A DNA stretch of 21,226 bases. Source: RGIG7332 sp045580305 (GTDB taxonomy: Bacteria > Bacillota > Clostridia > Oscillospirales > JAAYXM01). The stretch is taken from the NCBI GenBank assembly GCA_045580305.1, contig JAZNNQ010000011.1:1-21226 (forward strand). The letters run 5' to 3'. The translations under genes and the position numbers were made by a program. Each line of letters opens with the position of its first letter. Position 1 is the first letter of the stretch. Positions 15,843-21,226 of this stretch are shown piece after piece. A model generated the notes under the pieces. It saw only the letters and a list, made by a program, of their open reading frames with translations, was not told where the DNA came from and searched no databases.

Positions 15843-16307
15843 ATGAAAAGAGTATTGGCACTTGTCCTGGTTATGGCTTCGCTTATCGCAACCGCATTTG
15901 CCATTGTTCCCGTTAAGGTAATTGTCGGTAATTCTGTACTCACTACCCCTGCAGGTGATGTTCAGGCTCAGATTATCAATAACAGCACGCTCATTCCCAT
16001 GCGTGCGATTTTTGAGTCACTCAATGCTAAGGTTGAGTGGATTCCTTCCTCGCAGACAATTATGGCTACCAAAGGCTCAAAGGTAATCGTTATGAAAATC
16101 GGCTCTCTTGAGATGACGGTTTCAGATGCAAGTACCGGTGGGTCCAAGAACATCAAACTTCCGGTTGCGCCCCGTATGATAAACGCGACCGACAAGAAGT
16201 ACGGTGCTCGTACAATGGTGCCCCTTCGCGCGGTTTCCGAAAGCCTTGATATGAATGTGGGCTGGGACGGAAAAACCTATACCGTAACGGTAACTGTCAA
16301 GAAGTAA
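15843..16307 (+). CDS. Secreted copper amine oxidase N-terminal (stalk) domain protein
   Basis: A 154-residue exported protein. The signal peptide covers about residues 1-20 (MKRVLALVLVMASLIATAFA, with a probable AFA cleavage site). The rest is one copper amine oxidase N-terminal-like domain, seen from its two similar halves: NNSTLIPMRAIFESLNAKVEW and RTMVPLRAVSESLDMNVGW. Despite the name, these domains in Clostridia do not bind copper; they are wall- or surface-associated binding domains. No catalytic or anchoring part is present. I start at 15843 because AAAGGAAG lies eight bases upstream; an in-frame ATG at 15786 would add 19 residues ahead of the signal peptide. It leads an operon of seven genes, with the next gene 15 bases on. 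Confidence 0.85.
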   Translation: MKRVLALVLVMASLIATAFAIVPVKVIVGNSVLTTPAGDVQAQIINNSTLIPMRAIFESLNAKVEWIPSSQTIMATKGSKVIVMKIGSLEMTVSDASTGGSKNIKLPVAPRMINATDKKYGARTMVPLRAVSESLDMNVGWDGKTYTVTVTVKK

Positions 16308-16322
16308 AGGAGAGGGGTTCAT

Positions 16323-16937
16323 ATGCCCAGACTTTTTGAACGCAACGAATTATCAAGGCGTTGGGATAGTCTTCCTATCTCACCTCTTGGTAAAAAAATG
16401 ATAGAAATATATTCCGTAAGCTTTGCATCTTCGGCGCTGTTTACCTCTCTGTTCATTGTCGGCGTCGTGCCGCAGTCTTATTTAGGCTGCGTATTCTGCT
16501 CTGCGGCTTGTATATTCTTGAACTTTATCTGGCTTGCATACCGTACAAAGCGCTCGATTGACAGCGGTATGGATGTTACGGATTGCCGCTCGCTTTATCT
16601 TCGCGTTTTCGCGGTGCAGGCGGTACTCAATATGATTATGGCGATACTTGAGGCGGAACCGGTTTATACCTGGATGTTCCTTACATACAAGCTTTTCGGA
16701 TTCGGAAGGCTTGACCGCTGGGCATCCGCTATGATTATCAACTTTGTTATGCTTGCCGCCAACTATTACTTCCCGGCGGTGCCCTTCTGGCTTGAGCGTT
16801 TCCAAAAGAAGCCTCTTAAGAAAAGTGCTATGAAGGTGCGCAAGATAAAGAAAATGACTCTGAAGAAAAAGAACAATAGCAACAAGATAAAAAGGCGCAC
16901 GGTTAAATTCAGCAGAAAAGGTGGCAAAAAACGATGA
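16323..16937 (+). CDS. Four-helix membrane protein with a strongly basic C-terminal tail
   Basis: Not recognised as a named family. The 204 residues show about four membrane helices (near 28-48, 52-73, 92-110 and 134-153) and a C-terminal tail, residues 159-204, in which 23 of 46 residues are Lys or Arg. The core is a paralogue of the next gene product: GVVPQSY and EPxxTxxFLxYKxFxFG are shared at a constant offset of 15 residues without a gap. The basic tail could bind nucleic acid, acidic lipid or a partner protein on the cytoplasmic face. AAAGGAGAGG precedes the ATG, and the stop overlaps the next start by four bases (ATGA). By position it is part of the peptidase/PqqD/exporter operon; its role is unknown. 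Confidence 0.8.
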   Translation: MPRLFERNELSRRWDSLPISPLGKKMIEIYSVSFASSALFTSLFIVGVVPQSYLGCVFCSAACIFLNFIWLAYRTKRSIDSGMDVTDCRSLYLRVFAVQAVLNMIMAILEAEPVYTWMFLTYKLFGFGRLDRWASAMIINFVMLAANYYFPAVPFWLERFQKKPLKKSAMKVRKIKKMTLKKKNNSNKIKRRTVKFSRKGGKKR

Positions 16938-17416
16938 AACCTATGATGAGACTTTCAATAGAAGCGATACTTATTTTTGCTTTGGAGATAGTCCTTTCCG
17001 TTGTCAGCACCATTATGTTCACCACGGGAGTGCTCCCCCAGACATATACCGTTTGTGTGCTTTTGGCCTTGGTATGCCTCGGTGTGACCCTGTTGCTTCT
17101 GGTGCTGAGCATGATACATAAGGCGAATGTCGGCTATCCGCCATCGGATATAGCGGCGTCTTACATTTGTGTATTCGCTTTTTTTGCCGTGGTAACATTG
17201 TTTATGTCCGCAACCGGGCTGGAGCCGTATTTTACATTTTTATTCTTAGGCTACAAGGTCTTCGCATTTGGCTATCTCGGTCAATTTTTATCCGCACTTA
17301 TCATAAATGTGATTATTTGTGCTGTAAGTGTGGTAACGCCTATTCTTTGCAATAAGCAGTTTGAGGCGGAAAGAATAAGGAGCTACTTAAAGGATGATAA
17401 CGGTATCGATAGCTGA
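16934..17416 (+). CDS. Four-helix membrane protein, paralogue of the preceding gene
   Basis: Not recognised as a named family. The 160 residues form about four membrane helices (near 10-31, 38-61, 75-93 and 115-137) with short loops. Over the segment from Glu97 to Asn125 (this protein) versus 112-140 (the previous one) I count 16 identities in 29 positions without gaps, so the two arose by tandem duplication. It lacks the long basic tail of its partner and ends in a short charged stretch. The pair may form a heteromeric membrane complex. It overlaps the next gene by 23 bases. Confidence 0.8.
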   Translation: MKPMMRLSIEAILIFALEIVLSVVSTIMFTTGVLPQTYTVCVLLALVCLGVTLLLLVLSMIHKANVGYPPSDIAASYICVFAFFAVVTLFMSATGLEPYFTFLFLGYKVFAFGYLGQFLSALIINVIICAVSVVTPILCNKQFEAERIRSYLKDDNGIDS

Positions 17417-18089
17417 TCTGACGATTGAAATTAAAAATAAATATGATTATATAGAAAAGCAGGCTAAGGATTATATCGTTTCCGACAAGACGGTTGATTT
17501 TACCGTCTCGGTGACCGAGGAGGAGATTTTAGCTGAAGGCGATGCAACGAAGTTTTCGTTAGGGTATCTTGAATACCTTGCGGTATATCGCAAAATAGCC
17601 GAAGAAATCCTCAAATATGACGGTCTGCTTTTACATGGTGTCCTGATGGAATGTGAGGGCAGAGGTATACTTTTCGGCGCGAAAAGTGGTGTGGGTAAGT
17701 CTACACATGCGGCCCTCTGGAAAAAACTGTTGGGGGACAAATGCGCGATTATAAACGGTGATAAGCCGCTTATCCGTATTATTGACGGGCGCATTTTCGC
17801 CTATGGTACACCTTGGAACGGGAAAGAGGGCTTGCATCAAAATAAAAAGTGCGAGCTCTTTTCATTGTGTTTTATAGCGCGTGGCGAGCAGAACAGTATC
17901 CGTGAAATTAAGGACGGTGTACTGCCGCTTCTCTTGACCCAGACCTACTTGCCAAAAAATGACGGGGCAAAAATGGTTGCCACAATGGACATCCTGGATA
18001 AAATCCTTCGTAATGTAAAGTGCTACAAGCTGATTTGCAACAAGGATATAAGTGCGGCGGAGGTCGCTTATAAGGAGCTAATGAAATGA
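17394..18089 (+). CDS. HPr kinase-like P-loop protein
   Basis: A 231-residue cytoplasmic protein with the fold signs of the HPr kinase / PEP-carboxykinase-like P-loop group. Walker A GAKSGVGKS is at residues 95-103, a metal-binding acidic site is likely at NGD (Asp123), and YGTPWNGKEG at 137-146 is typical of the short HprK-like proteins found in peptide loci. It is smaller than true HPr kinase (about 310 residues) and lacks its N-terminal domain. In some lasso peptide clusters such a protein phosphorylates the precursor; that role here is inference. AAGGAG at 17377-17382 sets the ATG inside the previous gene, and its stop overlaps the next start (ATGA). Confidence 0.82.
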   Translation: MITVSIADLTIEIKNKYDYIEKQAKDYIVSDKTVDFTVSVTEEEILAEGDATKFSLGYLEYLAVYRKIAEEILKYDGLLLHGVLMECEGRGILFGAKSGVGKSTHAALWKKLLGDKCAIINGDKPLIRIIDGRIFAYGTPWNGKEGLHQNKKCELFSLCFIARGEQNSIREIKDGVLPLLLTQTYLPKNDGAKMVATMDILDKILRNVKCYKLICNKDISAAEVAYKELMK

Positions 18090-18508
18090 TACCCATTGAG
18101 GAAGAGCTTAAGGCTCACGGGAAATACATTTGCAAAACCGAGGGGACAAGTATGATGCCTATGCTTAAGCAGGGCCGGGACAGGGTGATAATCGTTCCGC
18201 CGACATTTCCTCTCAAAAAGTACGATATTCCCGTGTACCGTCGCGACGACCACTATACAATGCACCGCATAATCAAGATTAAAAAAGACGGCAGATATAT
18301 TATCTGCGGCGACAATCGTGTCAATTTCGAGTATGATATTATCGAAAAACAGGTTATTGGCGTGCTGGCGGCATATATGCGCGGCGACGAATATATTGAG
18401 TTAAATGACGAAAAATATCTGCACTATGTAAAAAAATTAGGCCGCAGATACCCTATCAGATGGATAAAGAATTTTTTGTTTCGCCTTAAGCGAAAACTTG
18501 GAATGTGA
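18086..18508 (+). CDS. S24/S26 family peptidase without membrane anchor (SipW-like active site)
   Basis: A 140-residue protein with the signal peptidase / LexA-type fold. GTSMMPML carries the likely nucleophile Ser22; MHRIIKI carries His60 in the place where bacterial signal peptidases have lysine; GDN gives Asp76. A Ser-His-Asp set like this is typical of the SipW/ER type. There is no N-terminal membrane helix. The C-terminus has many basic residues and one moderately hydrophobic stretch (WIKNFLFRL), perhaps for membrane contact. In an operon with a PqqD protein and exporter it could cut a leader from an exported peptide. It is linked to the gene before by an ATGA overlap and lies 12 bases before the PqqD gene. 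Confidence 0.82.
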   Translation: MIPIEEELKAHGKYICKTEGTSMMPMLKQGRDRVIIVPPTFPLKKYDIPVYRRDDHYTMHRIIKIKKDGRYIICGDNRVNFEYDIIEKQVIGVLAAYMRGDEYIELNDEKYLHYVKKLGRRYPIRWIKNFLFRLKRKLGM

Positions 18509-18520
18509 GGCTATTTAATT

Positions 18521-18787
18521 ATGAAGATTAAGGACGGATTTATAGTTCGCGAGGTTGCGGGATCCTTTGTGGCGATGCCTATAGGCGAGCGCGCTGAGGA
18601 GTTAAACGGCGTTATCGAGCTTACACAGGGTGGCGTAATTCTGTGGGAGAAGTTGAGCACTGACACCACCGAAGACGCGCTCGTGGCAGAACTTCTTTCC
18701 CGTTTCGAGGTTGATGAGGAAACCGCAAGGCGTGACACACGCGCCTTTGTCGAGGGCTTAAGAAAAAACAATCTTCTTGAGGATTAA
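18521..18787 (+). CDS. PqqD-family protein (peptide-binding, RiPP recognition element-like)
   Basis: An 88-residue PqqD-like protein. The family folds as a winged helix and binds leader peptides of ribosomally made, modified peptides. The N-terminal beta part (KDGFIVREVAGSFVAMP), the central LNGVIELTQGGVILWEKL and the DALVAELLSRFEVDEE-type helix ending near FVEGLRKNNLL are the normal layout. GAGG overlapping the previous stop codon provides the ribosome binding site. No radical SAM or cyclase partner lies next to it, which is unusual; the nearest possible partners are the HprK-like protein, the peptidase and the exporter. Confidence 0.88.
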   Translation: MKIKDGFIVREVAGSFVAMPIGERAEELNGVIELTQGGVILWEKLSTDTTEDALVAELLSRFEVDEETARRDTRAFVEGLRKNNLLED

Positions 18788-18790
18788 TTT

Positions 18791-20467
18791 ATGTGGCAAA
18801 AGATAAAGGAACTTTTTGGTGACAGAAAAAACCAGATGAAATATTTTCGCTGGCTTATATCGCTTTCCAAGCCCTTCGGCTGGCAAATTCTGTTTATAAT
18901 TCTTCTGCGTTGCTTCATCGCGGGTATCGGAATTGTGTCCGCGGTCATCAACCAGAACATTGTGGACAGGGCAAGCTCCGCCTTTGAGTTTAAGATGTTT
19001 GTGGGCATCTCCATCGCCTGCACGGTGCTGTCTCTTGGCGCCAGCGTGTTTTTCAGCATTCTTTCCACCTATGTTTCCGAAAAATATTCCTGCTATGTGC
19101 GTACAAGGCTTTATAACCATATTTTAAAATCCCTGTGGGTTGAGCGCGGCGCACATCACAGCGAGGATTTTATGACCCGTCTGACCAATGACATATCGGT
19201 TGTGGCAAACGGAATTATGGACATTGTCGCAACGGCGATCGCCACTATTTTACAGTTTATTATGGCATTTGCGGTGTTGTGGAATTACGAGTCATCTCTT
19301 GCTATCGTGGGTATCGCTACCGCACCGGTTATTGTGGTTGTGGCGGTGGTACTTGCGGGCAAACTCGGCACACTGCACAAGCAAATCCAGGAGGCGGAGG
19401 CAAAATACCGCATCTTCCTGCAGGAGCAGTTTAATCTGACCGATACCGTGAAGGTTTTCGAACAGGAGAAATTCGGGGAGGAGACCTTTGGCGAGCTGCA
19501 GGAAAAGCGAATGAAGCTTATCCGCAAGCGCAACTACACGAAGGTCACCGCCAGCGCCATTATAAGCGCGGTATTTTCGGGCACTTATCTTTTCGCTTTT
19601 TGTGTGGGCGCCCTTAAGGTCAGCAGTGATGCTATCAGTATAGGTGCGATGACCGCATTTCTCTCACTTATCCATCAGGTACAGACACCTATGTACCGCT
19701 TGGCAAATCTTCTGCCCCAGATGGTGGCAATTCTCGCTTCCTCCGGCAGACTTATGAAGATAACCACTATGAAAACCGAGGAAAAGAAACCTATTGAAAA
19801 TGGACTTAGCGGCAAGGTTGGCATAAAGGCAGAGGGCCTTTGCCTTTCCTATGGCGATAAAAACATTGTAGAGAGTCTTGAAATAGACATTAAACCGGGC
19901 GAGCTTGCTATGGTCAAAGGTTCCTCCGGTGTGGGCAAAACAACGCTGCTCAGATGCATTTTGGGCTTTATTTCACCTGCTGAGGGGCAAATTTATTTCT
20001 ATGATAATGACGGTAGGGAGGCTCCTTGCTCGCCCTCTACCCGTGAGTACATAAGCTATGTGCCCCAGGGCAATACGCTCTTTAGCGGCACGATCGCCGA
20101 CAACCTGCGGGTGGGTAAGCGTGACGCAACCGAAGAGGAAATGAAGACAGCGCTTCAGGTGGCATCCGCTTGGGATTTTGTAAGCTCACTGCCGCAAGGC
20201 CTTGATACGCCTATCGGTGAGCGGGGCCTTGGCTTTTCCGAGGGTCAGGCACAGCGTATAGCAATTGCCAGAGCGCTGCTGAAGCCTGCGGGCATTATAA
20301 TTATGGACGAGGCTACAAGCGCACTTGATATTACGACCGAGGAAAAGATCTTAAGCGTATTAAAGGACAATCTTTTCGGCAAAAGCTGTCTTTTCGTAAG
20401 TCATAGAGAGTCGGTTGCAAAAATCGCCGACAAGATCATAACAGTAAAAAATAAAGTTGAAGATTAA
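18791..20467 (+). CDS. ABC exporter, fused membrane and ATPase domains
   Basis: A type I (ABCB/MsbA-like) half-transporter of 558 residues that should work as a dimer in the membrane. The six-helix membrane domain covers about residues 20-310. The ATPase has Walker A GSSGVGKT at 377-384, signature FSEGQ at 482-486 (the common variant of LSGGQ in peptide exporters), Walker B IIIMDE with Asp506 and Glu507, and the switch histidine at 538. There is no N-terminal C39 protease domain, so any leader must be cut by another enzyme, for example the upstream S26-like peptidase. It starts three bases after the PqqD stop, with GAGGAT as ribosome binding site, and ends at a 17-bp hairpin. Confidence 0.93.
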   Translation: MWQKIKELFGDRKNQMKYFRWLISLSKPFGWQILFIILLRCFIAGIGIVSAVINQNIVDRASSAFEFKMFVGISIACTVLSLGASVFFSILSTYVSEKYSCYVRTRLYNHILKSLWVERGAHHSEDFMTRLTNDISVVANGIMDIVATAIATILQFIMAFAVLWNYESSLAIVGIATAPVIVVVAVVLAGKLGTLHKQIQEAEAKYRIFLQEQFNLTDTVKVFEQEKFGEETFGELQEKRMKLIRKRNYTKVTASAIISAVFSGTYLFAFCVGALKVSSDAISIGAMTAFLSLIHQVQTPMYRLANLLPQMVAILASSGRLMKITTMKTEEKKPIENGLSGKVGIKAEGLCLSYGDKNIVESLEIDIKPGELAMVKGSSGVGKTTLLRCILGFISPAEGQIYFYDNDGREAPCSPSTREYISYVPQGNTLFSGTIADNLRVGKRDATEEEMKTALQVASAWDFVSSLPQGLDTPIGERGLGFSEGQAQRIAIARALLKPAGIIIMDEATSALDITTEEKILSVLKDNLFGKSCLFVSHRESVAKIADKIITVKNKVED

Positions 20468-20511
20468 AAATAGCACACAATTTGCAAACTCAAATTGTGT
20501 GCTATTTCTTT
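20468..20511. terminator. 17-bp hairpin shared by the ABC exporter and the convergent regulator gene
   Basis: A perfect 17-bp stem (20468-20484 with 20491-20507) and six-base loop start at the base after the exporter stop codon. The right arm contains the stop codon of the minus-strand regulator (20502-20504). T-rich tails follow on both strands, so it can stop transcripts in both directions. Confidence 0.9.
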
Positions 20512-20702
20512 TCAAATTTTATTATATCACTAACCTCGCAATCAAGAGCGAAGCAAAGAGCGTCTAAGGTCTTTGTACTTATCGCCTCGCCCTTTTTTAT
20601 TCTGTGTATAGTGTTGGCAGAAAAACCTTGTTTGAAAATCAAGTAATATTCGGTCAAACCTTTTTTGAAAAGTGTTTCATAAAAGGGCTTGTAACTTATC
20701 AT
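20502..20702 (-). CDS. Cro/C1-type helix-turn-helix regulator (XRE family), very small
   Basis: A 66-residue protein that is almost only a helix-turn-helix domain: LTEYYLIFKQGFSANTIHRIKKGEAISTKTLDALC covers the helices, followed by CEVSDIIKFEKK, the usual C-terminal end of the small XRE regulators. I start at the ATG of 20700-20702, with GGTG about seven bases upstream; in-frame TTG (20714) and GTG (20711) starts are also possible and would add three or four residues. It is likely a repressor that dimerises on the divergent promoter region, and may control its own gene and the zinc-ribbon gene. AT-rich base use differs from the exporter operon. Confidence 0.85.
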   Translation of the reverse strand: MISYKPFYETLFKKGLTEYYLIFKQGFSANTIHRIKKGEAISTKTLDALCFALDCEVSDIIKFEKK

Positions 20703-20723
20703 TTCTATCACCAAAATGATTTT

Positions 20724-20752
20724 ATCATACTCAAATGCTTGACAATACTCAA
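20724..20752 (-). promoter_or_regulatory. Promoter of the XRE regulator gene
   Basis: On the minus strand TTGAGT (20747-20752) and TATGAT (20724-20729) are separated by 17 bases. The sites overlap the plus-strand promoter of the zinc-ribbon gene, so the two transcripts compete. Confidence 0.6.
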
Positions 20753-20762
20753 TATATTGACT
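20727..20762. repeat. Imperfect 18-base tandem repeat, candidate operator
   Basis: Two 18-base units, 20727-20744 and 20745-20762, agree at 13 of 18 positions: both begin ATACTCAA and both contain TTGAC. They cover the -35 boxes of both divergent promoters and touch both -10 boxes, a layout expected for an autoregulated repressor. Confidence 0.55.
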
Positions 20763-20767
20763 ATAAT
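20739..20767 (+). promoter_or_regulatory. Consensus sigma-A promoter of the zinc-ribbon gene
   Basis: TTGACA (20739-20744), 17 bases, TATAAT (20762-20767): both boxes match the consensus exactly. The start point would be near 20774, and AAAGGGG at about 20781-20787 is the ribosome binding site for the ATG at 20799. Confidence 0.9.
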
Positions 20768-20798
20768 AGTATTATTACAGAAAGGGGATAAAATAGAA

Positions 20799-21086
20799 AT
20801 GGCAATTAATAGAAAATGCCCGAAATGCGGCAGTTACAAAGTTCAATTATCGAATGAAAACAGCAAGCACGGTTGCTTATGGACAGTTTTATTTGGATTT
20901 TTCTACATATTCTGGATTATGATGAAGTGGATGATAGGTTTATGCCTGCTCTGTTTAGTCGATTGGTGGATGGCAATAATCAAGGCAACACAGGGCAAAG
21001 GATATGTGTGGCAGTCTAAGAGATGGTTCTCAGGTAGGAGTAAGATTTATTATTGCCACGATTGCGGACACAATTTTAGAGCATAA
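20799..21086 (+). CDS. Small zinc-ribbon membrane protein
   Basis: A 95-residue protein not assigned to a named family. CPKCGSY at residues 7-13 and CHDCGHNF near the C-terminus form a split zinc ribbon. Between them lie hydrophobic segments (about residues 27-40 and 45-60) with many Trp, Phe and Met, so one or two membrane helices or a hairpin lie inside the zinc ribbon. I start at 20799 because AAAGGGG lies 12 bases upstream and the -10 box is 32 bases upstream; the reading frame runs further back but would cross the promoter. It has a consensus promoter, is followed by a terminator and forms a unit of its own. Confidence 0.75.
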   Translation: MAINRKCPKCGSYKVQLSNENSKHGCLWTVLFGFFYIFWIMMKWMIGLCLLCLVDWWMAIIKATQGKGYVWQSKRWFSGRSKIYYCHDCGHNFRA

Positions 21087-21124
21087 AAAACGCCCCATAT
21101 CCGTCAGGATTATGGGGCGTTTTT
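21086..21124 (+). terminator. Terminator after the zinc-ribbon gene
   Basis: CGCCCCATA (21091-21099) pairs with TATGGGGCG (21111-21119); the stem extends outward with A5/T5. It starts right after the stop codon and ends in five T. Confidence 0.9.
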
Positions 21125-21226
21125 AGCTTAAACTTCATCCAAAATTCATCTTTTCAGGATGCAAGGCAGTTTTGAAAGCAAGATTTTTTGTAAAGAGAAA
21201 GAATAAAATTCCGGTAATACTGGCGT
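21125..21226. other. Right-edge remainder, possible end of a minus-strand reading frame
   Basis: About 100 bases at the window edge. On the minus strand a frame is open from the edge to a stop at 21146-21148 (26 codons, many Leu, Ser, Lys). It is too short to call a gene; it could be the C-terminus of a protein beyond the edge or just non-coding DNA. Confidence 0.2.

Noticed and set aside
18758..19120. Minus-strand open frame of 120 codons at the start of the exporter gene
   Set aside because: It mirrors a well-supported ABC exporter and PqqD end and shows no domain or ribosome binding site.
20604..20798. Long upstream extension of the zinc-ribbon reading frame
   Set aside because: It would run through the regulator gene and across a consensus promoter; the ribosome binding site and promoter fix the start at 20799.

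Overview
The window looks like a chromosomal piece of a strictly anaerobic, Gram-positive-type bacterium, most likely class Clostridia (Oscillospirales or Christensenellales-like). That placement is inferred from family resemblance and gene style, not from a marker gene. Pointers are the oxygen-sensitive 2-oxoacid:ferredoxin oxidoreductases, AGGAGG-type ribosome binding sites, sigma-A-like promoters, compact U-tailed terminators and lipoprotein signal peptides. I see no rRNA, tRNA, CRISPR array, insertion sequence or gene-free stretch above about 175 bases.

Left part (1-7946, plus strand): the C-terminal half of pyruvate:ferredoxin oxidoreductase (nifJ) ends at a strong terminator. Next is paaK-iorA-iorB-ACT, an aryl-CoA ligase with an indolepyruvate-type ferredoxin oxidoreductase and a tandem-ACT sensor. 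After a weak hairpin comes an overlapping pair: a CofE/F420-ligase-like protein and a PLP-dependent methionine gamma-lyase/aluminium-resistance-family protein. A lone AT-rich GNAT acetyltransferase (8024-8497) sits between two terminators.

Middle part (8556-14322, minus strand): a five-gene operon, read right to left, encodes a P-loop NTPase, a 2[4Fe-4S] ferredoxin and the alpha, beta and gamma subunits of a second oxidoreductase (VorB/KorA type). Upstream of it is a polar amino acid ABC importer operon (lipoprotein, permease, ATPase). Together with the left part this forms an amino acid uptake and fermentation region: import, then oxidative (or reverse, reductive) handling of pyruvate, aryl and branched-chain or other 2-oxoacids through ferredoxin.

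Right part (14478-20467, plus strand): an orphan family-1 solute-binding lipoprotein, then a tightly packed seven-gene operon behind an extended -10 promoter. It encodes a secreted copper-amine-oxidase-N (stalk) protein, two paralogous four-helix membrane proteins, an HPr-kinase-like P-loop protein, a soluble S24/S26 peptidase with an apparent Ser-His-Asp set, a PqqD-family protein and an ABC exporter. HprK-like, PqqD, peptidase and exporter genes recall ribosomal-peptide (lasso-type) biosynthesis, but the cyclase, the transglutaminase-like protease, any radical SAM enzyme and an obvious precursor are absent. It is the best candidate here for an undescribed system.

Right edge: a minus-strand Cro/C1-type regulator and a plus-strand zinc-ribbon membrane protein diverge from overlapping promoters that contain an imperfect 18-base tandem repeat, a probable operator.
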